A stretch of DNA of 64,000 bases from Pseudomonadota bacterium (GCA_023425645.1 JAFACG010000013.1:1-64000); one strand, 5' to 3'. Positions 10,802 to 20,436 are shown, counted from the first letter of the stretch. Numbers and translations are program-made. Notes: generated from the letters alone by a model not told the origin.

Positions 10802-11962
10802 ATGAAAATTCACGAATATCAGGGCAAGTCGCTGCTTAAGCAGTTTGGCGTTGCCGTGCCGCGCGGAATTCCTGCCTTCTCCGTCGACGAGGCTGTGGCG
10901 GCCGCACAGGAGCTGGGTGGCTCCGTGTGGGTCGTCAAGGCCCAGATCCACGCCGGCGGCCGTGGCAAGGGCGGCGGCGTCAAGCTGGCCCGCTCCATCG
11001 ACGAAGTGCGTCAACTGGCCTCGGAAATCCTGGGCATGCAGCTGATCACGCACCAGACCGGTCCTGAAGGCCAGAAGGTGGGCCGCCTGCTGATCGAAGA
11101 AGGCGCGGACATCAAGAAAGAATACTACGTGGGCATCGTGACCGACCGCGCCTCGCAGCGCGTGGCCGTCATGGCCTCCAGCGAAGGCGGCATGGAGATC
11201 GAAGAGGTCGCCGCCCACTCGCCCGAAAAGATCCTGAAGGAATTCGTGGATCCCGCCCTGGGCCTGACGGCCGAGCAGGCCACCAAGCTGGCCCGCGGCA
11301 TCGGCGTGCCCGACGCTTCCGTGGAGAAGGCCGCCGCCGAATTCCAGAAGCTGTACAAGGCCTACACCGAGACCGACGCCGAACTGGCCGAGATCAACCC
11401 CCTGATCCTGACCGGCTCGGGCGACATCATCGCCCTGGACGCCAAGTTCAACTTCGACGGCAACGCGCTGTTCCGCCATCCCGACATCGTCGCCTTCCGC
11501 GACCTGGCCGAAGAAGACCCTGCTGAAGTCGAAGCCAGCAAGTACGACCTGGCCTACATCCAGCTGGACGGCAACATCGGCTGCCTGGTGAACGGCGCCG
11601 GTCTGGCCATGGCCACCATGGACACCATCAAGCTGTTCGGCGGCGAGCCCGCCAACTTCCTGGACGTGGGCGGCGGCGCAACCGCCGAGAAAGTCACTGA
11701 AGCCTTCAAGATCATGCTGGCCAACAAGGGCGTCAAGGCCATCCTGGTCAACATCTTCGGCGGCATCATGCGCTGCGACGTCATCGCCGAAGGCGTGATC
11801 GCCGCGTGCAAGGCCGTCAACCTGAACGTGCCTCTGGTCGTGCGCATGAAGGGTACCAATGAAGAGCTGGGCAAGAAAATGCTGGCCGAATCCGGCCTGC
11901 CCATCATCAGCGCGGACACCATGGCTGAAGCCGCGACCGCCGTCGTCGCCGCCGCCAAGTAA
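10802..11962 (+). CDS. sucC: Succinyl-CoA ligase [ADP-forming] beta subunit
   Basis: A 386-residue ATP-grasp protein starting [17 protein letters not shown], with the nucleotide-binding glycine-rich [14 protein letters not shown], the segment [16 protein letters not shown] that holds the phosphate-binding loop, and the CoA-side C-terminus. With SucD it forms the TCA-cycle enzyme that converts succinyl-CoA to succinate while making ATP. sucD begins 21 bases downstream with its own Shine-Dalgarno-like sequence (TTGAGGATT), indicating one operon. Confidence 0.98.
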   Translation: MKIHEYQGKSLLKQFGVAVPRGIPAFSVDEAVAAAQELGGSVWVVKAQIHAGGRGKGGGVKLARSIDEVRQLASEILGMQLITHQTGPEGQKVGRLLIEEGADIKKEYYVGIVTDRASQRVAVMASSEGGMEIEEVAAHSPEKILKEFVDPALGLTAEQATKLARGIGVPDASVEKAAAEFQKLYKAYTETDAELAEINPLILTGSGDIIALDAKFNFDGNALFRHPDIVAFRDLAEEDPAEVEASKYDLAYIQLDGNIGCLVNGAGLAMATMDTIKLFGGEPANFLDVGGGATAEKVTEAFKIMLANKGVKAILVNIFGGIMRCDVIAEGVIAACKAVNLNVPLVVRMKGTNEELGKKMLAESGLPIISADTMAEAATAVVAAAK

Positions 11963-11983
11963 GAAAAGGTTGAGGATTAGCAA

Positions 11984-12865
11984 ATGTCGATTCTGATCAA
12001 TAAAGACACCAAAGTCATCACGCAAGGGATCACCGGCAAGACCGGCCAGTTCCACACCCGCATGTGCCGCGAGTACGGCAACGGCATGGAAGCCTTCGTG
12101 GCCGGCGTGAACCCCAAGCGCGCCGGCGAAGATTTCGAAGGCATCCCGATCTACGCCTCCGTCTCCGACGCCAAGGCCGAGACCGGCGCCACCGTTTCGG
12201 TCATCTACGTGCCGCCGGCAGGCGCGGCCGCCGCCATCTGGGAAGCCGTTGAAGCCGATCTGGACCTGGTGATCTGCATCACCGAAGGCATCCCCGTGCG
12301 CGACATGCTGGAAGTGCGCAACCGCATGCGCGCCGAAAACCGCAAGACCCTGCTGCTGGGCCCGAACTGCCCCGGCCTGATCACCCCCGATGAAATCAAG
12401 ATCGGCATCATGCCCGGTCACATCCATCGCAAGGGCCGCATCGGCGTGGTCAGCCGTTCCGGCACGCTGACTTACGAAGCCGTGGCGCAAGTCACCGAGC
12501 TGGGCCTGGGCCAGTCCTCGGCCGTGGGCATCGGCGGCGACCCGATCAACGGCCTGAAGCACATCGACGTGCTGAAGATGTTCAACGACGATCCTGACAC
12601 CGACGCCGTCATCATGATCGGCGAGATCGGCGGTCCGGACGAAGTGAACGCCGCCCTGTGGGCCAAGGACAACATGACCAAGCCCGTGGTCGGCTTCATC
12701 GCCGGCGTGACCGCGCCTCCCGGAAAACGCATGGGCCACGCCGGTGCGCTGATCTCCGGCGGCGCCGACACGGCCGACGCCAAGCTGGAAGTGATGGAAG
12801 CCTGCGGCATCCGCACGACCCGCAATCCTTCCGAAATGGGCAAGCTGCTCAAGTCGGTGCTGTAA
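11984..12865 (+). CDS. sucD: Succinyl-CoA ligase [ADP-forming] alpha subunit
   Basis: A 293-residue subunit with an N-terminal CoA-binding Rossmann fold (QGITGKTGQFHT) and the phosphohistidine segment GKRMGHAGALISGG, in which His252 carries the phosphate. Length and motifs are standard. A strong terminator follows 8 bases after the stop, closing the sucCD operon. Confidence 0.98.
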   Translation: MSILINKDTKVITQGITGKTGQFHTRMCREYGNGMEAFVAGVNPKRAGEDFEGIPIYASVSDAKAETGATVSVIYVPPAGAAAAIWEAVEADLDLVICITEGIPVRDMLEVRNRMRAENRKTLLLGPNCPGLITPDEIKIGIMPGHIHRKGRIGVVSRSGTLTYEAVAQVTELGLGQSSAVGIGGDPINGLKHIDVLKMFNDDPDTDAVIMIGEIGGPDEVNAALWAKDNMTKPVVGFIAGVTAPPGKRMGHAGALISGGADTADAKLEVMEACGIRTTRNPSEMGKLLKSVL

Positions 12866-12872
12866 GAAGTCC

Positions 12873-12895
12873 AGGCCCGCCTCGGCGGGCCTTTT
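12873..12895 (+). terminator. Rho-independent terminator after sucD
   Basis: Stem GGCCCGC / GCGGGCC with a short loop followed by TTTT. A second perfect 8-bp hairpin (CCGGCCGC-TTC-GCGGCCGG, 12898-12916) lies directly behind it and may back it up. Confidence 0.88.
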
Positions 12896-12916
12896 GTCCG
12901 GCCGCTTCGCGGCCGG

Positions 12917-13230
12917 GCGCCAGCGGCCAGCCGGTTTCGCCAAGAAGAACACCATTCCGGCGCATTCCTTCCCGAATCTGGCCAGCCTGCACGCACGCTG
13001 AATTACGTAACAAAAGAAAACAGCCCATGCCGCGTTTTCGGCTTGCCGTCCATTTCGTGGCCTGCATGCCATTCGGATTTGCCAGGCTTGGAACAGTCCG
13101 CGGGGACTGTCCCATGTCCGTGCTCATCCCCCAAGGGGAGCTTTTCCCCTGGAGCGGTCCGGCGTAAAAATACGGCGCCTGCCCATGAACATGGAGCGGC
13201 GGATAATTTATAGCTGTAACGGGAACTACT
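12917..13230 (+). promoter_or_regulatory. Structured leader region of the TerC-family gene
   Basis: No gene is supported here. The second half holds successive hairpins: ACAGTCC / GGACTGT (13093-13110), CCAAGGGG / CCCCTGG around 13130-13152 and a short CGTA / TACG stem, then AACATGG before the start codon. TerC-family genes are frequent targets of the manganese-sensing yybP-ykoY riboswitch, whose loops contain GGGGAGUA and AACAUAC. Here only GGGGAG and AACAU are seen and the order of pairing is unclear, so a metal riboswitch is a weak hypothesis. Confidence 0.3.
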
Positions 13231-13935
13231 ATGATTGAATTTCTGCAATCGCTCCATTGGGGGTCATTGTTCCAGATTGTCCTGATCGACATTCTGCTGG
13301 GGGGAGACAACGCGGTCGTGATCGCCCTTGCATGCCGCAACCTGCCCAAGCAGCAGCGCATGCAAGGCATTCTGTGGGGGACCGCGGGCGCCATCATCCT
13401 GCGCGTGGTCCTGATCTTCTTCGCCCTGACGCTGCTGGGCATTCCTTTCCTGAAGGTCGTCGGCGCCTTGCTGCTGCTGTGGATCGGCATCAAGCTGCTG
13501 ATGCCCGACGATGACGAGCACGGCAACATCCAGGGCGCGAGCTCCATCTGGGCGGCCGTCAAGACCATCATCGTGGCCGACTTCGTCATGAGTCTGGACA
13601 ACGTCATCGCGATCGCCGGCGCGGCCCAGAACGCCCATCTGGACCATCAGCTGGGCTATGTGATCTTCGGCCTGCTGCTGAGCGTGCCCATCATCGTCTG
13701 GGGCAGCACCCTGGTGCTCAAGCTCATCGACCGCTTCCCCATCGTGATCACGCTCGGCGGGGCTCTGTTGGGCTGGATCGCCGGCGGCATGCTGGTGACC
13801 GACGTCTTTGTGGAAAATCAATTCGGCGTGATCGCACAGCCTGTTAAACTGGGGGTTGAGATCGTCTGCGCCCTGCTCGTGGTGGCTGTCGGCAAATGGC
13901 TGGCCAGCCGCAAGGGCTCCACCAAGGAAAGTTAA
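13231..13935 (+). CDS. TerC-family integral membrane protein (YjbE/Alx-like)
   Basis: A 234-residue protein with about seven membrane helices and the two paired acidic motifs of the family, LLGGDNAVVIA and VMSLDNVIAIA. TerC proteins are linked to export of manganese or other metal ions and tolerance to metal or tellurite stress; the exact substrate is not shown by sequence. The long, hairpin-rich leader suggests post-transcriptional control. A 41-codon gene follows 4 bases later. Confidence 0.9.
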   Translation: MIEFLQSLHWGSLFQIVLIDILLGGDNAVVIALACRNLPKQQRMQGILWGTAGAIILRVVLIFFALTLLGIPFLKVVGALLLLWIGIKLLMPDDDEHGNIQGASSIWAAVKTIIVADFVMSLDNVIAIAGAAQNAHLDHQLGYVIFGLLLSVPIIVWGSTLVLKLIDRFPIVITLGGALLGWIAGGMLVTDVFVENQFGVIAQPVKLGVEIVCALLVVAVGKWLASRKGSTKES

Positions 13936-13939
13936 GTCA

Positions 13940-14065
13940 ATGGCAATTTTCAAGTCTTCCGACGCCAAGTCCCAGGAAAGCGGCCTGTCGCTGCTGCAAG
14001 GGCTGGGCATCCTGGCCGTCATCGGCATCGTCGCCGCCGCTGTTCTGCGCTACTTCGCCGCATGA
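13940..14065 (+). CDS. Small 41-residue membrane protein
   Basis: ATG at 13940, 4 bases after the terC-family stop, opens a 41-codon frame with a polar head ([15 protein letters not shown]) and one hydrophobic helix (about residues 19-38, [13 protein letters not shown]). Its TGA overlaps the first hemC ATG as ATGA. Tight packing on both sides and a clean transmembrane helix argue that it is real. Function unknown. It may belong with TerC, or serve mainly to couple hemC translation. Confidence 0.65.
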   Translation: MAIFKSSDAKSQESGLSLLQGLGILAVIGIVAAAVLRYFAA

Positions 14066-15018
14066 TGGCAGTGGCTGCACCCCAGGAACTGGTCATCGCC
14101 ACCCGCGCCAGTCAACTGGCGCTGTGGCAGGCCGAGCACGTCCGCGGCCTCCTGCAGCAGTTGTACCCGCAGTGCCGCGTCAGCCTGCTGGAGATGACCA
14201 CCCGCGGCGACACCATTCTGGATCGCACGCTGTCCAAGGTCGGCGGCAAGGGCCTGTTCGTCAAGGAGCTTGAAACCGCCTTGCTGGACGGCCGCGCCCA
14301 TCTGGCCGTCCACTCCCTGAAAGACGTGCCGGTGGACCTGCAGTCCCCGTTCGCCTTGCCCGTCATCATGGAGCGCGAGGATCCGCGCGACGCCTTCGTC
14401 TCCAACGACTACGACAACCTGGCCGCGCTGCCGGCCGGCGCCGTGGTCGGCACCTCCAGCCTGCGCCGCGAATCCCAGATCCGCGAGCGTTACCCCCATC
14501 TGGAAGTGCGGCCCCTGCGCGGCAATGTCCAGACCCGCCTGGCCAAGCTGGACCGTGGCGAGTACGCCGCCATCATCCTGGCCTCCGCGGGGCTGCGACG
14601 CCTGGGCCTGGCCGAGCGCATCCGCGACTACATATCCGTGGAAGACAGCCTGCCCGCGGCTGGCCAGGGCGCCCTGGGCATCGAGATCCTCGAAACACGC
14701 CAGGACGTGGCCCAGTGGCTCGCGCCCCTGGCCGACGCTTCGAGCACCGCCTGTGCGCTGGCCGAGCGCGCCGTCTCGCGCGCATTGGGCGGCTCCTGCC
14801 AGGTCCCCCTGGCGGCCTACGCCATCTTGCAGGGGGACAATCTGGAATTGCGGGGCCTGGTGGCCGAGCCCGACGGTTCCGTGGTCTATCGGGCACAGGC
14901 CCATGGTCCGGCGCGAGACGCCGAAGCCCTGGGTCAGGCCTTGGCGCAGGATCTGAAAGAGCAGGGCGCCCAGGCCATCCTGGACCGCCTGCTGTCCGAA
15001 TCGCCCCAAGGGCGCTGA
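14062..15018 (+). CDS. hemC: Porphobilinogen deaminase (hydroxymethylbilane synthase)
   Basis: A 318-residue enzyme that joins four porphobilinogen units into hydroxymethylbilane for haem and sirohaem synthesis. Visible motifs are catalytic Asp88 in HSLKDVP, the arginine-rich TSSLRRESQ, and the cofactor-anchoring Cys246 in [10 protein letters not shown]. Two adjacent ATGs (14062 and 14065) could start it. The first overlaps the upstream small gene. hemD follows after 6 bases. Confidence 0.97.
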   Translation: MMAVAAPQELVIATRASQLALWQAEHVRGLLQQLYPQCRVSLLEMTTRGDTILDRTLSKVGGKGLFVKELETALLDGRAHLAVHSLKDVPVDLQSPFALPVIMEREDPRDAFVSNDYDNLAALPAGAVVGTSSLRRESQIRERYPHLEVRPLRGNVQTRLAKLDRGEYAAIILASAGLRRLGLAERIRDYISVEDSLPAAGQGALGIEILETRQDVAQWLAPLADASSTACALAERAVSRALGGSCQVPLAAYAILQGDNLELRGLVAEPDGSVVYRAQAHGPARDAEALGQALAQDLKEQGAQAILDRLLSESPQGR

Positions 15019-15024
15019 TACGGA

Positions 15025-15825
15025 ATGGGCATGCCCAAGGCTGTGTTGACGCGGCCGGCAGGCCGAAATGAAACCCTGGCGGCCGCCCTGGCCGCACAGG
15101 GTTTTTCTTCTCTGGTGCTGCCTGCCCTGGAACTGCTGCCGCTGGATCTGTCCGGCGAGCGCTGGCAGGACCCGGCGGATTACGACCTGCTCATGTTCGT
15201 CAGCGGCAATGCCGCCGCTTTCTACTTCTCCGCCCTGCGCGAACGCGGCCGGCGCTGGCCCGAAGGCGTGCGGCTGGCTGCCGTCGGCGCGGCCACGGCG
15301 CGGGCGCTGCTGGCTCAGCCTGGCGTGCCTCCATCGGCCGTCATCCAGCCTTGCGATCCCGCCTCGCTGCAGGACTCCGAGGCCCTCTGGCCGGAGATCG
15401 AGCCTTTACTGGGGCAGTTGCGCCGCGTTCTGATCGTGCGCGGGCAGACCGGGCGCGAATGGCTGGGCGAGCGCCTGGAGCAGGCAGGCGTGCAGGTGCA
15501 GCGGCTGGCCGTCTACCGACGCTGTCCGACGGTCTGGAACGAGGACCAGGCGCGCCTGGTCCGGCAGGCCCTGGATGAACCCATGGCAGTCCTGCTGAGC
15601 AGTTCCGAAAGCGTGGATGCGGTGCTGGCCAATGTGCAGCGCCTGGACATGATCGAGCGCTGGGCGGCCGCCTGCCGCTACGTTGTCATCCATCCGCGCA
15701 TTCAGGAACGTTTACAATCCCGCTTGGATCAGGCTGGAATCGCCGGGCGTCCAGTGGTACAAAGATGTACGCCGGACGACGGCGCCATTGTCGCAGCCAT
15801 GATGGCGGCGCTCTCGCGCGACTAG
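15025..15825 (+). CDS. hemD: Uroporphyrinogen-III synthase
   Basis: A 266-residue protein of the poorly conserved HemD family: MPKAVLTRPAGRNETLAAAL at the N-terminus, DLLMFVSGNAAAFYF in the first domain and LLSSSESVDAVL in the second. It closes hydroxymethylbilane with inversion of ring D to give uroporphyrinogen III. Its place between hemC and hemX supports the call. A second ATG at 15031 (MPKAVLTRP) is an equally plausible start. Confidence 0.93.
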   Translation: MGMPKAVLTRPAGRNETLAAALAAQGFSSLVLPALELLPLDLSGERWQDPADYDLLMFVSGNAAAFYFSALRERGRRWPEGVRLAAVGAATARALLAQPGVPPSAVIQPCDPASLQDSEALWPEIEPLLGQLRRVLIVRGQTGREWLGERLEQAGVQVQRLAVYRRCPTVWNEDQARLVRQALDEPMAVLLSSSESVDAVLANVQRLDMIERWAAACRYVVIHPRIQERLQSRLDQAGIAGRPVVQRCTPDDGAIVAAMMAALSRD

Positions 15826-15849
15826 CCTCACACGGATTACAATCTTGCC

Positions 15850-17202
15850 ATGAACGCTAAAACAGATAACGCATCCGCAAGCGAACCGGGGCCAAGCGTG
15901 CCCAGCCCGGAAGCCGCCAAGGCGTCCGCTTCGTATCCGGGCGCCGCTGCGCCGCGCGCGCCCGAACGCCGCCGCAAGAGCGGCGCCGGCCCGGCCTATG
16001 CCCTCACGGCCGTCGTGGTCGCGCTGGCGGCCGCGGCCCTGTGGTATCAGAACAGCAGCATCCAGCAGTACAAGGACGAGCTTCAGGGCCAGTTGGCCGC
16101 CAACATCAGCGCCACGCAGCAGGCCAATCAGCGCGCCGAGCAGGCGCTTGCGCAGTTGCAGCGCCAGTCCGACAAACTGAACGCCCTCGAACAGTCCTAC
16201 CGGGATTCCACCGAACAGTTCCAGGACCTGAGCCAGGCTTTCCAGACCATGACGGACAGCGGCTCGGACCTGATTCTTTTGAACGATATCGATCACCTGG
16301 CCACCATCGCTCAACAGCAGCTGCTGCTGGGCGGCAACGTGGCCAACGCCATCGTCTCCCTGGAAGCCGCGCAGGCCCAGTTGGCGCGGGCCAACCGCGT
16401 GCGCCTGGCGCCGCTGCAACAGACCCTGAACGGGGATCTGGACCGCCTGCGCGCCGCTGCCACCGTGGACGTGGCCTCTTTGTCGCGCCAGCTGGACACC
16501 TTGTCGCGCTATGTCTCCGAAGCGCCATTGCTCGTGCCTGACGATGTCGCCGGCGGCGCCAGCACCCAGGCGCTGGACCTGCAGCCCGAGCAACAGGCGA
16601 GCGCCGAGCTGCCCGCTGATGCATCCTGGTGGGCGCGCAGCTGGAACGCCGTGGAGCAGTGGAGCGCGGAAGCGTGGCGGTCCGTGACGCATGATCTGGG
16701 GCAGTTCGTGTCGGTGCGGCGTGTGGACGATGCGGCCGCGCTGCTGATGTCGCCCGACCAGGCGGCCCGCCTGCGTGAAAACCTGCGCCTGCGCATCATG
16801 ACCGCCCAGCTGGCCATGATGATGAACCAGTCTTCGGTCTGGCAGACCGAGCTGGATGCCGTGATCACCGCGCTGGAGAAACGGTTCGACTTGCAGTCCA
16901 ATGAGGTGCAGCAGGCCTTGCGGCTGACCCGTCAACTGCAGGACGCCCAAATCGGCGCCCGTCTGCCCACGGTCAACAATACCCTGGCCGCCATCGAAAG
17001 CCTGCGCCAGGCCGAGGCGGGCCGCGCCCAGGACAGGCAGCCGGCGGCTCCGTCCACGGAAGCTCCTGCCCAGGAGCCCGAATCCGAATCCTCCCCCGGC
17101 GAACAGCCGGCCCAGGAGCCGCCTGCTCCCGCTGCGAGCCAATCCGAAGCCGGCGATGCCGCGCAGGCGACCAATGCCGTGGTCGGGCAGGCGCAGGGGT
17201 AA
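15850..17202 (+). CDS. hemX: HemX-like membrane protein
   Basis: A 450-residue protein: a Pro/Ala-rich cytoplasmic head, one membrane helix (about 49-64, TAVVVALAAAALWYQ), a coiled-coil stretch rich in Gln (about 70-130), a globular middle, and a Pro/Glu/Ala-rich tail. This matches the betaproteobacterial HemX family, often labelled a uroporphyrin-III C-methyltransferase although it lacks the methyltransferase fold. It lies between hemD and hemY, 3 bases before hemY. Its biochemical role is not established. Confidence 0.85.
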   Translation: MNAKTDNASASEPGPSVPSPEAAKASASYPGAAAPRAPERRRKSGAGPAYALTAVVVALAAAALWYQNSSIQQYKDELQGQLAANISATQQANQRAEQALAQLQRQSDKLNALEQSYRDSTEQFQDLSQAFQTMTDSGSDLILLNDIDHLATIAQQQLLLGGNVANAIVSLEAAQAQLARANRVRLAPLQQTLNGDLDRLRAAATVDVASLSRQLDTLSRYVSEAPLLVPDDVAGGASTQALDLQPEQQASAELPADASWWARSWNAVEQWSAEAWRSVTHDLGQFVSVRRVDDAAALLMSPDQAARLRENLRLRIMTAQLAMMMNQSSVWQTELDAVITALEKRFDLQSNEVQQALRLTRQLQDAQIGARLPTVNNTLAAIESLRQAEAGRAQDRQPAAPSTEAPAQEPESESSPGEQPAQEPPAPAASQSEAGDAAQATNAVVGQAQG

Positions 17203-17205
17203 GCG

Positions 17206-18702
17206 ATGCGTACTTGGTTCTGGACTCTCATTCTGTTCATTGCCGCCGTGGCGCTTGCCTTGGTGCTGCGTGAACACGCCGGTAATGTCTATCTGGCCAC
17301 GCCGCATCATCTGGTGCGCTCCTCCCTGACTTTCGTCGTCTTGTCCCTGCTGGCCCTGTTCGTGGCCCTGTACATTCTGCTGCGGTTGCTGGCCTGGGTC
17401 AGCGGCGGTCCGGAGCGATTCCGGCTGTGGCGCGGCCGGCGCGCCCAGAAGCGCGACCAGACCTTGCTGGAAGCGGGCTGGATCAGCATCCTGGAAGGGC
17501 GCTACGACCAGGCCGAGAAAGACATGATGAAGCTCATGAGCAAGACCCGCTCGCAGAGCAGCAAGGTCGTCGCCGGCCTGGCCGCGGCCCGCGCCGCGCA
17601 TTACCAGGGCGACATGACCCAGCGTGATGAAGCCCTGGCGGCGGCTCGCGCCGCCGCCGGCGAAGACACGCGCCTGAAGGAAGCCAGCGCCGTCGCCTCC
17701 GCCGAAATGTATCTGGACCAGAATCGCGCCCAGCAGGCCATAGCCCTGCTGCAGCCCCTGCAGGACGCCAGTTCGCGTCACCTGCACGCCACCCGGCTGC
17801 TGCTGCGCGCCTACAGGCAGCAAGGCGACGCCGAACGCGTCTACGAACTGACCCGCCTGCTCATGCGCCGCAGCGGCATCGAACGCCAGGAAGCATTGAG
17901 ACATATCGAGTTCGCGGCGGCAGCCCGGCTGCGCGCCGGCGGCAGCGAGCAGTTCAAGACGCTGTGGTCGGACCTGAAAGCCGACGAAAAGCTGCTGCCG
18001 GGCGTGGCCCTGGAAGCCGCCCTGATCCAGGAGCGCGAAGGCAACTACGAAGACGCGGGCCGCATCCTGGAGCCGGCCATTGCCGCCAGTTTCGACGCTC
18101 GCCTGCTGGAGGCCTACGCGCGATGCCCCGCCGAGCAGGTCGGCCGCCGCCTGGCCAAGGCGGAGGAATGGCTGCGCAGCCAGCCCAACAATCCCGTCCT
18201 GCTGTCCACGCTGGGCCATCTGTGCCTGACCAGCCAGCTCTGGGGGCAGGGGGAGCATTACCTGCTGCGCAGCCTGAAGATCCAGGGCGACCTGCGCAAC
18301 CACGCGCTGCTGGGCAATCTGTACGACAGCCTGGGACGCCGGGACGAAGCGGTGGCTTATTGGCGCAAGGCCGCCTCCATGGCCGGCACGCTGCCGGTGC
18401 TGACGGTGGCCGGCGCCTTGCCGGCGGCCGACACCCGCATGGATCCCGCGCACATCGACGGCGACAGCCTGCCCTCGGACCAGCAAGCCCAGGACCCGCC
18501 CTACGGCGCCAGCGCCGTGGCGGTCGACCTGCCCGACAGCGGTCGTCCTCTGCCCGTGGTGGAGCCCATCAAGCCGGCCCCCACGCCCAGCCAGGACGCG
18601 CTCACATCCTCGTCGGACCTGGACGATTATTTCGATACGGCGCCCATCCCCGGCGTCGATCTTTCCCAGACTTCGGACCGTCCCCGACGCTCCAACGATT
18701 AA
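17206..18702 (+). CDS. hemY: HemY family protein, inner membrane TPR protein
   Basis: A 498-residue protein with two N-terminal membrane helices (about 5-20 and 40-63) and a long alpha-helical TPR region, as in HemY proteins that follow hemX in hem operons. It is unrelated to the protoporphyrinogen oxidase also called HemY. The tail after about residue 400 (AADTRMDPAHIDGD onward) is low-complexity, acidic and Pro-rich and makes the protein longer than usual. It is probably a scaffold in late haem synthesis; direct evidence is lacking in the family. Confidence 0.85.
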   Translation: MRTWFWTLILFIAAVALALVLREHAGNVYLATPHHLVRSSLTFVVLSLLALFVALYILLRLLAWVSGGPERFRLWRGRRAQKRDQTLLEAGWISILEGRYDQAEKDMMKLMSKTRSQSSKVVAGLAAARAAHYQGDMTQRDEALAAARAAAGEDTRLKEASAVASAEMYLDQNRAQQAIALLQPLQDASSRHLHATRLLLRAYRQQGDAERVYELTRLLMRRSGIERQEALRHIEFAAAARLRAGGSEQFKTLWSDLKADEKLLPGVALEAALIQEREGNYEDAGRILEPAIAASFDARLLEAYARCPAEQVGRRLAKAEEWLRSQPNNPVLLSTLGHLCLTSQLWGQGEHYLLRSLKIQGDLRNHALLGNLYDSLGRRDEAVAYWRKAASMAGTLPVLTVAGALPAADTRMDPAHIDGDSLPSDQQAQDPPYGASAVAVDLPDSGRPLPVVEPIKPAPTPSQDALTSSSDLDDYFDTAPIPGVDLSQTSDRPRRSND

Positions 18703-18732
18703 CCCTCACCATCTTTTTTAAGGTTTGCAAGA

Positions 18733-19269
18733 ATGAGCCTAGACCGCGTGCCAGCCGGCAAGAAACTGCCCGACGAGTTCAATGTCATCGTTGAAATTCC
18801 CATGAACTCCGACCCCGTGAAGTACGAAGTCGACGAGACTGGCGCTATTTTCGTGGACCGCTTCATGCTGACCGCGATGCACTATCCCTGCAACTACGGT
18901 TACATCCCCCAGACCATCTCCGAAGACGGCGATCCAGTGGACGTGCTGGTCATCGCGCCGTTTCCCATCCAGATCGGCGCCGTGATCGCCTGCCGCGCCA
19001 TCGGCGTGCTGAACATGGACGACGAAGCGGGCGGCGACGCCAAGCTGCTGGCCGTGCCCACGGACAAGCTGTATCCCCTGTACCGCCATATCCAGTCCCC
19101 CGACGACCTGCAGCCTGAAGAGCTCGAGCGCATCAAGCACTTCTTCGAGCACTACAAGGACATCGAGAAGGGCAAGTGGGTCAAGGTCAAGGGCTGGGAC
19201 GGCGTGGAAGCCGCCAAGAAAGAGATCGTCGACGGCGCCAAACGCTTCGCAGACAGCCAATCCAAATGA
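18733..19269 (+). CDS. ppa: Inorganic pyrophosphatase
   Basis: A 178-residue soluble family I pyrophosphatase with the metal-binding signature DGDPVDVLV and conserved flanks [19 protein letters not shown] and KVKGWDG. It hydrolyses pyrophosphate to drive biosynthesis. Length is standard. The TGA overlaps the ATG of the next gene (ATGA), so the two are translationally coupled. Confidence 0.97.
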   Translation: MSLDRVPAGKKLPDEFNVIVEIPMNSDPVKYEVDETGAIFVDRFMLTAMHYPCNYGYIPQTISEDGDPVDVLVIAPFPIQIGAVIACRAIGVLNMDDEAGGDAKLLAVPTDKLYPLYRHIQSPDDLQPEELERIKHFFEHYKDIEKGKWVKVKGWDGVEAAKKEIVDGAKRFADSQSK

Positions 19270-19961
19270 ATACCGTCATCCCCACGCCACCCGTCGCGGC
19301 GCTGAACGTCCAGGACAGCGACCAGCTCTTTCCCGTGCGCCGCATCTACTGCGTAGGCCGCAACTACGTGGAGCACGCCCAGGAAATGGGCTTCACCGGC
19401 CGCGAAGATCCTTTCTTCTTCTGCAAGCCGGCCGACGCCATCCTGAACGTGCAGCCGGGCCAGGTCTGCGACATGCCGTATCCTTCCCGCACCCAGGACC
19501 TGCACCACGAGATCGAGCTCGTCGTGGCGCTGTCCAAGGGCGGGCGTGATCTGTCGGTGCAGCAGGCCGCGGAATGCGTGTGGGGATACGCGGTAGGTCT
19601 GGACATGACCCGTCGCGACCTTCAGGCCCAGGCCAAGAAAGCCGGCCGCCCCTGGGAAGTCGGCAAGGCCTTCGACCACTCGGCGCCCACCGGCCCGCTG
19701 GTGCCGCGCAGCCGCGTCGGCGAACTGACCGCCGGCGCCATCACGCTGGACGTCAACGGCGAGCGCCGCCAGAGCGGAGACCTTTCGCAGCTGATCTGGA
19801 ATGTGGCCGAGTCCATCGCCTATCTGTCGGGCCTGTTCGAGTTGCAGCCCGGCGACATCATCTTCACGGGCACGCCCGCAGGCGTCGGCGCGGTCGAGCG
19901 CGGCGATGTCATGCATGGCGCCATTGAAGGGGTGGGCAGCATAGACGTGCGCCTGGTCTGA
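19266..19961 (+). CDS. Fumarylacetoacetate hydrolase family protein
   Basis: A 231-residue FAH-fold protein. Metal-binding and catalytic segments are visible: [17 protein letters not shown], the HHEIELVV element and the terminal [15 protein letters not shown]. The family covers acylpyruvate hydrolases, oxaloacetate decarboxylases and isomerases of aromatic catabolism; this short form resembles YcgM-type acylpyruvase/oxaloacetate decarboxylase proteins. The start is the ATG inside the ppa stop, since longer in-frame starts run inside ppa. Two hairpins follow the gene. Confidence 0.9.
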   Translation: MNTVIPTPPVAALNVQDSDQLFPVRRIYCVGRNYVEHAQEMGFTGREDPFFFCKPADAILNVQPGQVCDMPYPSRTQDLHHEIELVVALSKGGRDLSVQQAAECVWGYAVGLDMTRRDLQAQAKKAGRPWEVGKAFDHSAPTGPLVPRSRVGELTAGAITLDVNGERRQSGDLSQLIWNVAESIAYLSGLFELQPGDIIFTGTPAGVGAVERGDVMHGAIEGVGSIDVRLV

Positions 19962-20037
19962 TCGCCAGTCCTCGCGCAGGTTTCGCCGTTTGTGGCGAAG
20001 CGGAGCTGCGACAAAAGCATGCTTGTATCGTGACGAG

Positions 20038-20065
20038 GGAACTCCGGCCGGATGGTCGGAGTTCC
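20038..20065 (+). terminator. Strong hairpin downstream of the FAH-family gene
   Basis: A perfect 9-bp stem GGAACTCCG / CGGAGTTCC with a 10-base loop. Only a poor T tract follows, so it may assist the canonical terminator 25 bases downstream. Confidence 0.5.
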
Positions 20066-20090
20066 TTCATTCCATTCATTGGGGAAGAAC

Positions 20091-20122
20091 CCGCCTGCCA
20101 TATGGTTGCAGGCGGTTTTTTT
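20091..20122 (+). terminator. Rho-independent terminator
   Basis: An 8-bp perfect stem CCGCCTGC / GCAGGCGG with a 9-base loop, followed by seven T residues. It ends the ppa/FAH transcript and marks the border with the accessory patch. Confidence 0.88.
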
Positions 20123-20139
20123 ATGATGGCGCCAGCCCG

Positions 20140-20436
20140 ACTCTTCGAGTCGACCATCCAGTTGCTTGATACGGTGCGTCAGGCTTTCGGCGAGCAGGCT
20201 ATCGACCGCCTGATCGACATGCGCGAGCAGAAAAGCCGGGAGTGGTACTTGCGTGAGCTGAGCGACGCACTTGATCTGAAAACCCGCGTTGCGCGGCGGC
20301 CACCGCATGCCAAGGCTTCTGCCGAGCAGAGTTGGCGGTGTTTGAGCAAGTTCTGCAGGCGCGTGTGGAACGCGTCGAACACATTCTCAAGCGGGCACGA
20401 CGTTGCGCCTGCAAGGTCGCCCCTATCCTGGATTGA
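20140..20436 (+). pseudogene. Decayed HTH transcriptional regulator (DeoR/SufR-like)
   Basis: Two pieces of one protein family lie in different frames. Frame 1 (about 20140-20285) reads ESTIQLLDTVRQAFGEQAID and EWYLRELSDALDL, the helical middle of these regulators. Frame 2 (about 20276-20436) reads RCAAATACQGFCRAELAVFE then VERVEHILKRARRC, the Cys-rich C-terminal part, which normally binds a metal or iron-sulfur centre, and ends at TGA 20434-20436. The N-terminal DNA-binding domain is absent, and the stretch normally between the two pieces (I estimate some 40-50 residues) is deleted with a frame change. Family assignment is from remembered pattern only. Confidence 0.65.

Noticed and set aside
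15712..18486. 924-codon open frame opposite hemX-hemY
   Set aside because: Same reason: antisense to conserved genes, no recognisable domain.
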